From an uncultured Acidimicrobiales bacterium (GTDB lineage Bacteria > Actinomycetota > Acidimicrobiia > Acidimicrobiales > SZUA-35): a DNA stretch of 34,953 nt. The notes under the pieces were generated by a model. That model did not search any database. It saw nothing but the letters and a program-made list of their open reading frames with translations, and was not told the DNA's origin. Of the stretch, positions 24,236 to 32,101 are shown one piece after another. Position 1 is the stretch's first letter; each line of letters opens with the position of its first letter. The position numbers were made by a program, and so were the translations under genes. The stretch spans positions 1 through 34,953 of the forward strand of contig CALGOA010000204.1 in NCBI GenBank assembly GCA_937958015.1. Direction: 5' to 3'.

Positions 24236-25200
24236 TGAGACTCTTGATTCCTACGCTGCTGGCGCTGCTTCTCGTTGGGTCGGCATGTTCGAGCCAACCA
24301 GACGAGCTGGCCTTCAACAGCGTGTTCTCACTCGAGAGGGAGGCGTCGGCCGGGATCGAACCGATCGATCCGAATCGGACCGACGTACTGTCGGCCCCGC
24401 TGCTCCGGTCACTGCTACAGGACCTCCTCACCGAACACAGCGACCTTTCGATTCGGGCGATGCGGGATGCGGTGGATGGAGTTCAGCTGGACCGAACGAT
24501 CGAACAGCTGAGGGCCAACACGGACAACCTGACAACCTCACTCGGCGTTGTGTACGGACCCGAGGGGGCGATGGCCTTCGACCAGTTGTGGACCAGCCAT
24601 ATCGAGTTCTTCAACAACTATGCGAACGCGCTCGGCCGCGGTGATCGTCTGGCCGCCGATCGTGCGATCACCGACCTCGGCCACTACGAGTCGGATTTCT
24701 CCAGCTACATCGATACGGCCACCAGCGGCAACGCCGACTTCCATGCGGTTCTGCATGTGCTTCACAGCCATGTGACCCAACTGCTGGAACAGGCCGAAGC
24801 GTGGACCGACCGCGACTATGCCCGAGCGTTCGAACTGTCCGAGGAGGCCCACCGACATATGGACGTAATCGCTCTGGCATTGGCGACCGGTATCTCCATC
24901 CAGCAACCCGAGGCATTCCCAGGCGACCCTTCGACCGAAGCGGCCCAAACCTGTGCTGCCCGCCAGCTGCAACTGAGCGTTGCTCTCGCCGCCCGCGACG
25001 ATCTGATTCGCATCGGTGACCGAGGTCAGGATGGGGTCGACGAAGCAGAACGCATACTGGCTGGAATCATCGGCGATCTGTCCGCCGAGGCTCAGATCGC
25101 CTTCGATGCGGTCGAGGGTTCAGCCCTTTCGGTGCAGCGCAGCAGCGCCCGCGAACTCCTCGCCGAGTCTGCTGACTGCGGCGGCTACATACTGCCCTGA
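24232..25200 (+). CDS. His-rich helical lipoprotein coupled to the GGDEF-EAL gene, function unknown
   Basis: 322 residues. Signal peptide with lipobox GSAC (Cys19), so exported and lipid-anchored. The rest is almost wholly helical. The middle holds two helical-hairpin units with histidines at similar spacing: H123 to H151 (28 residues) and H180 to H207/H209 (27/29). The second unit begins with FHAVLHVLHSH, whose histidines fall at i, i+4, i+7, i+9, largely on one helix face. This looks like a possible metal- or haem-binding bundle. Two cysteines near the C-terminus (TCAARQ and ADCGG) could form a disulfide. The ATGA overlap with the c-di-GMP gene suggests a sensor or ligand-binding partner for its outer domain. 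No named family recognised. Confidence 0.85.
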   Translation: MMRLLIPTLLALLLVGSACSSQPDELAFNSVFSLEREASAGIEPIDPNRTDVLSAPLLRSLLQDLLTEHSDLSIRAMRDAVDGVQLDRTIEQLRANTDNLTTSLGVVYGPEGAMAFDQLWTSHIEFFNNYANALGRGDRLAADRAITDLGHYESDFSSYIDTATSGNADFHAVLHVLHSHVTQLLEQAEAWTDRDYARAFELSEEAHRHMDVIALALATGISIQQPEAFPGDPSTEAAQTCAARQLQLSVALAARDDLIRIGDRGQDGVDEAERILAGIIGDLSAEAQIAFDAVEGSALSVQRSSARELLAESADCGGYILP

Positions 25201-25230
25201 CGCCGCACTGCGGACGTAGCGCGGTGTGAT

Positions 25231-26229
25231 CTAGCGGTCGGCTCGACCCCGTTGTTCCATCACCTTGGAGACGAACTGCGGGGGCCATGCGACGAAGGAC
25301 TTCAGGGCAAATTTTACGAAGTCGCCTTTGCGACCATCGACAAGGGCTGCGCCCGATCGTCGGAACATATGTCGGCTCTGCACCATTCGATCATGCGAGA
25401 TTCGCTGCCATGTCGACCGGCTGTCCATCTCGGCCTTCCACTCTTCAAAGGTGGGTTCGGCCTTCCCCTCGTCGAGCGCCTTGAGACAGGCTTCGAAGTA
25501 CTCGTACCGCTCGTACTGATGTCCAAAGTTCTTGGCGCTGTCGGAACCGTCGTGGATGCGAAATCCGAACAGACGACTGGTCTGGGTGAGGCTGGGCCAC
25601 TCCCGACCGATGTAGCCGCTCAGTGCAGCGTCCATGGCAGATCCGAAACGTTCTTGAAACCCACCGGCCGCTCGGGCCGCTTCGGTATCGAAGATGATCG
25701 CGGGGAAGCAGTACTGCACCGGCGTCGAGTTCGAGCGGTAGGACTCCCACTCTTCAAGCGTGACCGGGCCGACGTCCATCTTTCCGTGCCGCACCGGGTT
25801 CTCGAAGTCGCCACCGATGCGGTGGGTCCAGGTCCCCAACATCTTGAGGTCCTTAACCGAGTTGAACAGTTCGATGGCTTCGGTGAATCGATCGCCGAAG
25901 ACGAGGTCGTCGTCGCCCATAAAGTTGACCAGCGGGGTGGTGATCGCATCGAGCGCGGTCTGGTGGGATTCGGTGACCGGGAGGCGGTCATCGATTCGAA
26001 TCACGTTGACCGGCCCCTGCCACTGTTCCACGAGATCTTCAACTGCCGGCCAGGTGCCGGGCGAGGCCTCGTTGAGCAGGAGCTGCAGGCTCGGACCCGG
26101 AGGGGTCGTCTCCACCAAACTCTTGAGGGCGGCCCGAAGCGCCTCGGGGCGATCGACCGTGCAGATGTTGACCGTCAAGTCAGCGAGGGTGAGCGATCGT
26201 GCCGGATCACTCGAATGTTGGGTGTTCAT
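25231..26229 (-). CDS. GT2-like glycosyltransferase
   Basis: 332 residues from ATG 26229 (MNTQHSSDP); a GTG at 26247 would add six residues. N-terminal GT-A-like block LTVNICTVDRPEALRAAL, then DDRLPVTESHQTALD and FMGDDDLVFGDRF with the DDD metal site. FGSAMDAALSGYIGREWPSL fits the acceptor/base region. The C-terminal ~90 residues are basic and of unknown role. It converges on the lipoprotein gene with a 30-nt gap. It may add a sugar to the repeat unit; specificity unknown. Confidence 0.8.
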   Translation of the reverse strand: MNTQHSSDPARSLTLADLTVNICTVDRPEALRAALKSLVETTPPGPSLQLLLNEASPGTWPAVEDLVEQWQGPVNVIRIDDRLPVTESHQTALDAITTPLVNFMGDDDLVFGDRFTEAIELFNSVKDLKMLGTWTHRIGGDFENPVRHGKMDVGPVTLEEWESYRSNSTPVQYCFPAIIFDTEAARAAGGFQERFGSAMDAALSGYIGREWPSLTQTSRLFGFRIHDGSDSAKNFGHQYERYEYFEACLKALDEGKAEPTFEEWKAEMDSRSTWQRISHDRMVQSRHMFRRSGAALVDGRKGDFVKFALKSFVAWPPQFVSKVMEQRGRADR

Positions 26230-26390
26230 ATGTGCCCAGTGTGTCACCGGAGCGACGAAACGAACGATGACTCGTGCTTCATTACCCGGCGGTATCGTCC
26301 GATCGGACTAGAACGGCATGTGTTAGTCGCACGTCCCTGAGTCGGTCGATGACCGATTCGCACCCACCACCCACTGAGAAAGCTCTCCCC

Positions 26391-27560
26391 ATGGCCAGAA
26401 TTCTGTGGCTCTCCGGCGAATACCTGCTCCCGGCCGACTCGGGCCTGTATCGCTACAGCCTCGACATGATGAACGCCCTGAAAGAGATGGGACACGACGT
26501 GCACGCCATCGGGCGCCGCCGCGAACCCGGATCCGACTCCGAGACACCCGAAGGCTGGACCCTGCTTCCCCATCGTCAGCCGCCAATGTGGCGAAAGATG
26601 CTCGACGTGAATCCGGTGAAGGTCGTCGAGGTCTGGGACGACGACTACAAGAACGCCGTCACCGCTGCCCTGGGATCGTTCTCGCCCGACATCGTGCTCT
26701 TCGATCACCTGCGCACCGCCGCCGCCTTGGATCTCCTTCCCGAGGACATGCCCTCGATCTATGTCTCCCAGAACGACGAGACCGCGGTGAAGGAAAAAAT
26801 GGTCCCGGCCGCAACGGGTATTCGCAAACCCGCCCTGTGGATCGACCTCAAGAAGATCGAACGGTTCGAGGACCGCCTTCTGAAGGATTGCCAGGGCGTC
26901 AGTGCGATCTCGCTCGCCGATGTCGACACGTTCACCAAACGGGGCACCACTGGACCAATCGTCCACACGCTGCCCAGTTATCGAGGCAGCCGCATCGCCG
27001 AACGAACCCTCACCGAATCCACCCCTCGCCGGCTGGCGATGATCAGCACCCTGTACTGGGGCGCGAAGATCGACAACATGGTCATGGCGCTCCGGGGTCT
27101 GAAACCGGTTATCGACGACGGCGTCGAGGTAACGGTGTTCACCGGTGGCTACCAACCGCCCGCGGAGATTGCGGCCGAGTACCCCACGGTCACCTTCGAG
27201 GGATACGTCGACGACTTCGACGCCGCACTTGCGGATTGCCGGGTCGGCGTGGTGTACGAACCGGTCGGTGGCGGTTTCAAGATGAAAACCCTGGACTTCA
27301 TCTTCCATCGGGTCCCGCTCGTCACCGGCCACACCTCGGCGATGAGCCTTCCGCTCACACCGGGCGAGAGTGTCGAGCAGGCCCGCAACGAAGACGAACT
27401 CGGACGGGTCGTTCTGGGCATGATCGACGACATTGACCGACTGAACGCCCTACAGAACTCAGCCTTCGACGCATGCCGAGACCTGTTCACCAGCGAGTCG
27501 GCCCGCGATTTATCCGATCTGGTCGTACGAATCACTTCAGCCGACCGCGTCGGACAGTAG
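26391..27560 (+). CDS. GT4-like glycosyltransferase
   Basis: 390 residues from ATG 26391 (MARILWLSGEYLLP), the natural beginning of a GT-B N-terminal domain; ATG 26349 and GTG 26274 are in-frame alternatives with proline-rich or unlike sequence. Motifs: LPADSGLYRYSLDMMNAL (glycine-poor acceptor loop), PDIVLFDHLRTAAAL, RRLAMISTLYWGAKIDNM, and YEPVGGGFKMKTLDFIFHRV in the donor site, where GGGFKMK recalls families that bind nucleotide-sugars through this loop. The TAG stop lies inside the promoter-like box of the next gene. Confidence 0.83.
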   Translation: MARILWLSGEYLLPADSGLYRYSLDMMNALKEMGHDVHAIGRRREPGSDSETPEGWTLLPHRQPPMWRKMLDVNPVKVVEVWDDDYKNAVTAALGSFSPDIVLFDHLRTAAALDLLPEDMPSIYVSQNDETAVKEKMVPAATGIRKPALWIDLKKIERFEDRLLKDCQGVSAISLADVDTFTKRGTTGPIVHTLPSYRGSRIAERTLTESTPRRLAMISTLYWGAKIDNMVMALRGLKPVIDDGVEVTVFTGGYQPPAEIAAEYPTVTFEGYVDDFDAALADCRVGVVYEPVGGGFKMKTLDFIFHRVPLVTGHTSAMSLPLTPGESVEQARNEDELGRVVLGMIDDIDRLNALQNSAFDACRDLFTSESARDLSDLVVRITSADRVGQ

Positions 27561-27563
27561 ATT
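27558..27563 (+). promoter_or_regulatory. Putative -10 box (TAGATT) overlapping a stop codon
   Basis: TAGATT has 7 nt to the ATG at 27571. Its TAG is the stop codon of the upstream glycosyltransferase. Confidence 0.5.
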
Positions 27564-27570
27564 CCTCCGG

Positions 27571-28356
27571 ATGGCTCTCAACCCACAGAGACGTGTCGAC
27601 GTCCTCGGCGTCCATGTCAACACCCTCGACCTGCCCACCGCAGTCAACGAAATTGCCCGGTGGGTTGACGAGGGTGAGAAACACTACGTGTGTGTACGCG
27701 ACGCCCATGGCGTGATGCTGGCGCAAAAGGATGAGAAGTTCCGACAAATCCAGAATGCGTCCGGGCTGACAACACCCGACGGCATGCCGATGGTCTGGTG
27801 CGGCCGGTACGCGGGGGCCAAGGAGATGAGCCGGGTCTATGGCCCTGACCTCATCCAGGCGGTTACCGAACGAGCCGGCGCCGAGGGGTGGAAGTTCTTC
27901 TACTACGGCGGCACCGAGGGTGTGGCTGAGGAACTAGCCGAAGAGATCAAACGACGTGCGCCCGGCGTGCAGAACGTCGGGACCTACTGCCCTCCCTTTC
28001 GACCCCTGAATCCCGAGGAACGGGCGGCGGTGATCGACCAGATCAATGCATCGGGTGCCGACGTGGTGTGGGTCGGACTGTCCAGTCCGAAACAGGAGTT
28101 CTGGATGGACGATGTTCGCAGCGAACTCGACGCCGCAGCGCTGATCGGTATCGGTGCGGCCTACGACATGCTCACCGGCCGGGTCCGACAGGCACCCCGA
28201 TTCATCCAACGGTCCGGTTTCGAGTGGCTGTTTCGCCTCCTGATGGAACCGAAGCGGCTATGGCGACGGTACGTACTCAACCTGCCACGCTTTGCAGTGA
28301 TGTTGGCTCGAAATCGCCCAACGTTGATCGAACCAGGCGACGAAACCAGCCGCTAA
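27571..28356 (+). CDS. WecG/TagA/CpsF family glycosyltransferase
   Basis: GT26-type transferase that usually adds the second sugar (ManNAc, ManNAcA or glucose) to the lipid-linked first sugar. 261 residues. Signatures: catalytic-site region TTPDGMPMVW (D70), FFYYGGTEG, VWVGLSSPKQEFWM, and the C-terminal block RQAPRFIQRSGFEWLFRLL followed by EPKRLWRRY, which mediates membrane contact in the family. TAGATT lies 7 nt before the ATG. It stands just upstream of the large phosphoglycosyl transferase, consistent with acting on that enzyme's product. Confidence 0.93.
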   Translation: MALNPQRRVDVLGVHVNTLDLPTAVNEIARWVDEGEKHYVCVRDAHGVMLAQKDEKFRQIQNASGLTTPDGMPMVWCGRYAGAKEMSRVYGPDLIQAVTERAGAEGWKFFYYGGTEGVAEELAEEIKRRAPGVQNVGTYCPPFRPLNPEERAAVIDQINASGADVVWVGLSSPKQEFWMDDVRSELDAAALIGIGAAYDMLTGRVRQAPRFIQRSGFEWLFRLLMEPKRLWRRYVLNLPRFAVMLARNRPTLIEPGDETSR

Positions 28357-28425
28357 CGGCGCGAAATCACCTCTGTGGAGGGGTCGAATCGACTTCGTTC
28401 CCGCAGGTCAGAGCACATGTTGAGA

Positions 28426-28441
28426 CGTGACCACTGTCACG
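28426..28441. promoter_or_regulatory. CRP-type palindrome (GTGA-N6-TCAC)
   Basis: CGTGACCACTGTCACG is a perfect 16-bp inverted repeat matching the GTGA-N6-TCAC pattern of CRP/FNR-family operators. It lies 150-170 nt upstream of the large phosphoglycosyl transferase gene. The half-sites TGAC/GTCA also recall BldD boxes but with 4 rather than 5 nt between them. The remaining 28357-28594 spacer shows no gene. Confidence 0.4.
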
Positions 28442-28542
28442 ACCACATCTGGCCTTCCGCAAATCTGCCCAGCGCTTGGCGTGGATAACGTAGGCAAAAT
28501 GACCCAGAATCGGAATCGCTGTATGTCCGTCCCTATTTCAAG

Positions 28543-28551
28543 TGCTAGTTA
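28543..28551 (+). promoter_or_regulatory. Possible extended -10 (TGCTAGTTA)
   Basis: TG-N-TAGTTA resembles the extended boxes elsewhere in the window but lacks the final T. It would give a ~35-nt leader with a good ribosome site before ATG 28595. Confidence 0.3.
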
Positions 28552-28594
28552 CATCTGATAGAGCGACACATTTTCCGGCGGAGGGAAATTTACT

Positions 28595-30271
28595 ATGAGC
28601 TATAAAGCAGGCTCACTACTACCCAGATGGCACTGGAACGTCATAGCCGATACGGCGGCGCTGTTTGTCGTCTGGGCCGTCGTCCTCGTTGCCACCAACC
28701 TGACCGAACCCGCCTACCGGTCCGACGCCGCGTCATGGGGTCTCGTTCTCTTCGCCGTCGGCACCACCTGTGCCGGGTACTGGCTGCGAAGTCTCTACGA
28801 AACACCACGGCTGGCCCGCACCGACGAGATCTCGCGGCTGATGTCGATCACCACCATGGGCGCAGGACTCACCGCAGTGGCGGCCTCGTTCACCAACCTC
28901 GATCTCGGCGCCCGCGAACTACTTCTGGCCACGCCCGCCGCTATCGCCGCCGTGATTCTGGGCCGAGGGGTCGTTGGTCGACTAAAGGGTCCCGACGGCA
29001 ACCAGCGCATCGTGATCGTTGGTACCGGCGCTGAAGCCAAGGAACTTCTCCACCTGCTGCGCGATCATCCCGAGTCCGCCCTCTCGGTGGTCGGTGTGAT
29101 CGGCAACGCTGGCGTTGCTGAGGAGTACAGCCTGGCCAAACACTGGCTGGGCCCAGTCAACAACCTGATCGGCATCATGGAGCGGGACTCGGTGACCGGC
29201 GCCATCATCACTCCAACCGGCTTCCGGAACAAGCAGTTTCGAGAGATCACGCGCACGCTCTTCACCGCCGGCTACGACGTGCACCTGAGCACCGGCGTCA
29301 CCCACATCTACGCCGGCCGTTTCGAGGTTCGGCCCGTCGTCCATGAGCCTCTGGTGCGACTCACCAACCACAGCCCCTACCGGATCGAGGTGATCCTGAA
29401 GCGGCTCCTCGACATCATCGGCGCATCGATCATCCTGTTCCTCACCCTCCCGCTGATGGCGGCCACGGCGATTGCAATCAAGATCGAAGACCGCGGGCCG
29501 GTGCTCTTCCGACAGGTGCGGAAACGGACCCTGGTGACCGACTCCACCGGAGCGGTGATCGGCGTGTCCGAATTTGAGATGCTGAAGTTCCGGAGCATGG
29601 GAACCGACGCCGAGGAGCAACGTCGCAAACTGGTGGAGCAGAACGAACGCTCGGGCCCGATCTTCAAGATGACCACCGATCCCCGAATCACCAAGGTGGG
29701 TCGTCTTATCCGCGAGCTGTCGATCGATGAACTCCCCCAGCTGATCAATGTGTTGCGGGGCGATATGTCTTTGGTGGGTCCCCGGCCGGCGCTGATCTCA
29801 GAGGAAGAGGCGTTCGACGAGGAACACAAACGCCGCTTCGCAGTGAAACCCGGCATCACCGGCCTCTGGCAGATCGAAGCACGCTCCAACCGCGAGTTCC
29901 GCGCCTATCGGCGACTCGACCTCCACTACGTCCAGAACTGGAGCCTCGGTCTGGACCTCAAGATTCTGTTCGCCACCGCCGCGTACGTCGTCGTCGAACT
30001 GATGCTCTTCCCGTTCCGTCGTCTCCTGCCCTCCAGCGTCGATGGCATCACCGAGACGGCTGAAACCGACGATGGTGAAGAACGTCGGCCCACGATCGAT
30101 CTCACCGCCATCGAGAAGCGCCCCCAACAGAACGCTCCCCTTGCGGTCGCCGAGGCCCACGAGGGTGTGTCGGTCGCCGAGGTCGTCGACCTCACCCAGG
30201 TCGCCGGCTCCGACGATTCGGAACGCTTCGATGACCTCGTCGTCGACCTGACCGAATCTGCACCGGGTTAG
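28595..30271 (+). CDS. Polyprenyl glycosylphosphotransferase, large membrane form (WbaP/WcaJ type)
   Basis: Starts a repeat unit by moving a phosphosugar to polyprenyl phosphate. 558 residues: four N-terminal helices (about 15-122), a Rossmann-like domain (RIVIVGTGAEAKELL, ~138), a membrane helix (~275-295) and the catalytic core with EMLKFRSM (~328) and [20 protein letters not shown] (~375) carrying the Asp-Glu pair. The last ~75 residues form an acidic, probably disordered tail with three (I/V)DLT motifs, not usual in the family. GGAGGG precedes the ATG by 10 nt, a strong ribosome site. BY-kinase copy 2 follows after 36 nt. Confidence 0.94.
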   Translation: MSYKAGSLLPRWHWNVIADTAALFVVWAVVLVATNLTEPAYRSDAASWGLVLFAVGTTCAGYWLRSLYETPRLARTDEISRLMSITTMGAGLTAVAASFTNLDLGARELLLATPAAIAAVILGRGVVGRLKGPDGNQRIVIVGTGAEAKELLHLLRDHPESALSVVGVIGNAGVAEEYSLAKHWLGPVNNLIGIMERDSVTGAIITPTGFRNKQFREITRTLFTAGYDVHLSTGVTHIYAGRFEVRPVVHEPLVRLTNHSPYRIEVILKRLLDIIGASIILFLTLPLMAATAIAIKIEDRGPVLFRQVRKRTLVTDSTGAVIGVSEFEMLKFRSMGTDAEEQRRKLVEQNERSGPIFKMTTDPRITKVGRLIRELSIDELPQLINVLRGDMSLVGPRPALISEEEAFDEEHKRRFAVKPGITGLWQIEARSNREFRAYRRLDLHYVQNWSLGLDLKILFATAAYVVVELMLFPFRRLLPSSVDGITETAETDDGEERRPTIDLTAIEKRPQQNAPLAVAEAHEGVSVAEVVDLTQVAGSDDSERFDDLVVDLTESAPG

Positions 30272-30291
30272 GCCGTCGTACAACTCCGACC

Positions 30292-30300
30292 TGCTAGCTT
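30292..30300 (+). promoter_or_regulatory. Putative extended -10 promoter (TGCTAGCTT)
   Basis: TG-N-TAGCTT with 7 nt to the ATG at 30308, so BY-kinase copy 2 may be transcribed separately as a leaderless mRNA. Confidence 0.5.
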
Positions 30301-30307
30301 TTCGCTC

Positions 30308-31927
30308 ATGTCGGATACAAGAATCGAGGGTGTCCTCGACCTCTCCGACTACGTTCAGATTCTGCGTCGGCGCTGGAAGTGGGCGCTCGCGGCCCTGCTC
30401 GTGGTGATGGGCGCTGCGATTGGACTACCCCTTCTCCAGGCCGACTCGTTCACGGCCGAGACCCGGGTACTCGTCGCCCAATCCGAAGCTGAAACGGTCG
30501 TGTCCCGAGAGGTGCAGAACTCATCGTTCCTCACCCGAACCCTCGCCAACGAAATCTCACTGGCCGAGGGCGATCAGGTACGCGCCCGCGTCGAAGCGGC
30601 GATCGGCGGCGACGCCGACGTTTCGGTGAGCGCAGAGGGTGTCTCCGATGTGCTGCGCTTCCGAGCCGTAGATCCCACCTCGACGGGAGCCGCTGAAGCA
30701 GCCAATGCATACGCCGCAGCGTATGTTGCCGAGAAACAGGCTCAGGCAACCGCCAGCCTTGAAGAAGCCACCAACCTCTTCAACGAGGAACTAGAAGACC
30801 TCGGCCTTGAACGTGAGGAACTTCGGACCGAAGTAGTGGAGCTTCAGAACCGACTCGCCACTGCGTCTAGCGACGCCCGGGCCGATCAACTAGAACGAGA
30901 TATCGCTCTGGCCGAGTCCAGAATCGCTTCTCGCCTGAGCCTCATCGATACCCGCATCAACGCGGTGGCCGAAAAGGTCATCGACCTCTCGTTATCGGGC
31001 CGTCTGGCACCGCTGGCCACCGCCCGGATCGTGGAGACCGCGGTTCCCCCGACCGCGCCGTCCAACACGCCGCTATCTCGTAGCCTCGCCCTCGGTCTCG
31101 TCGCCGGCACGATCGCAGCGATGGCCGCAGCGCTCCTAGCCAACAATCTGGACTCGACGATCAACAGCGGCGACGACATCCGGCAACTGTTCAACCTCCC
31201 GGTCCTCGGCTCCATCCCCGTTTCGGACGATGTCAGCCGTCCCGCCCTTGATCTGCAGACACTCGAACATCCCGAAAGCCCGGTGGGCGATGCCTATCAC
31301 CGGGTGCGGACCGCACTTCAGTTCTCGTTCCTCAGCCGCGATGTGAAATCCGTGCTGGTGACGTCAGCCAATCCGGCCGAAGGCAAGACCACCACGTCGA
31401 TCAACCTGGCCGGGGCGTTGGCTGCTGTCGGGTCCCGGGTCATTCTGGCCGATGTCGATTTCCGTCGCCCGCGGCTCCATCAGGTGTTCTCGATCGACAT
31501 GGTCCCTGGGCTTAGCGACCACCTCCTCGAGGGAACACCACTGCACGAACTGGCCTTCACCGTCGCCAGCGCGAACAACTCTCTCGTGGTTCTCCCGTCG
31601 GGTTCACCCCCACCCAGCCCGGGCGACCTCGTGTCCACGCCCGCCTTCGCCGATCTGGTCCGGCTGGCAGAGAAGGAGGGCGACATCGCCGTTCTCGATG
31701 CTCCACCGATCCTTCCGGTGTCCGATGCGGTCGCACTCTCGCGCCTCGTCGACGCCGTGGTCATCACCGCTCTGGCGGGTTCAACATCGAGAGATGATCT
31801 GGAGCGGACGATCCAGACACTCAATCAGGTCGGCGCCGAGATTGCCGGAGTAGTGCTCGTCGGAGCCTCAACGAGCGAGCAGTACTACCGCTACCGCTCG
31901 GACTACGGGCGTCAACAGTCCGCCTGA
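30308..31927 (+). CDS. Polysaccharide co-polymerase fused to BY-kinase (Wzc type), copy 2
   Basis: 539 residues. Wzz domain with helices at about 27-45 and 258-280 and a long coiled coil between (about 140-225), then the kinase: Walker A NPAEGKTTT (~356-364), Walker A-prime LADVDFRRP with the full DxDxR, Walker B VLDAPP (~461). The C-terminal tyrosine cluster is EQYYRYRSDY. It is only distantly similar to copy 1, so the two probably serve different chains or different steps. It lies directly after the large phosphoglycosyl transferase. TGCTAGCTT lies 7 nt before the ATG. Confidence 0.93.
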   Translation: MSDTRIEGVLDLSDYVQILRRRWKWALAALLVVMGAAIGLPLLQADSFTAETRVLVAQSEAETVVSREVQNSSFLTRTLANEISLAEGDQVRARVEAAIGGDADVSVSAEGVSDVLRFRAVDPTSTGAAEAANAYAAAYVAEKQAQATASLEEATNLFNEELEDLGLEREELRTEVVELQNRLATASSDARADQLERDIALAESRIASRLSLIDTRINAVAEKVIDLSLSGRLAPLATARIVETAVPPTAPSNTPLSRSLALGLVAGTIAAMAAALLANNLDSTINSGDDIRQLFNLPVLGSIPVSDDVSRPALDLQTLEHPESPVGDAYHRVRTALQFSFLSRDVKSVLVTSANPAEGKTTTSINLAGALAAVGSRVILADVDFRRPRLHQVFSIDMVPGLSDHLLEGTPLHELAFTVASANNSLVVLPSGSPPPSPGDLVSTPAFADLVRLAEKEGDIAVLDAPPILPVSDAVALSRLVDAVVITALAGSTSRDDLERTIQTLNQVGAEIAGVVLVGASTSEQYYRYRSDYGRQQSA

Positions 31928-31987
31928 CCCAGCCCGAATGAGAATACTCTCCCAGCTCAGAGACTAAGTTGCCGTAGATGTAGGCCG

Positions 31988-32093
31988 ATCGGTTTTACCG
32001 ATGGAAATTCTGCTCTATTCTCCCACTACCCACTGGCGGAAACTCGTGGGGACCAACTTGGGTGACGAGGTCTTGCGGACCTCTGTACAAGGG
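31988..32093 (+). promoter_or_regulatory. Structured leader of the CapD-like gene
   Basis: Three stems are visible: ATCGGT-TTT-ACCGAT at 31988-32002; CTCGT (32043-32047) with ACGAG (32065-32069); and GAGGTC-TTGCG-GACCTC at 32067-32083. The second and third share 32067-32069 and exclude each other. The third ends 5 nt before the ribosome site AAGGG (32089-32093), so it could gate translation. No known riboswitch class recognised. Confidence 0.35.
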
Positions 32094-32101
32094 AATACCA
32101 C

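Noticed and set aside
26244-27332. 362-residue frame antisense to the GT4 gene, and a similar one at 25252-26340 antisense to the GT2-like gene
   Set aside because: Typical long shadow frames in GC-rich DNA; no motif, no start signal, and they cover well-supported glycosyltransferases.
30040-30271. SUMO-interaction-like motifs in the VVDLT tail
   Set aside because: The resemblance is to a eukaryotic motif; in a bacterial acidic tail it is most likely coincidence, so only the repetition itself is reported.
31928-32010. c-di-GMP (GEMM-I) riboswitch
   Set aside because: GGTTTTACCGATGG resembles the 3' end of GEMM-I, which is tempting next to a c-di-GMP gene, but the conserved GCAAACC and ACGCAAAGC parts are missing upstream.
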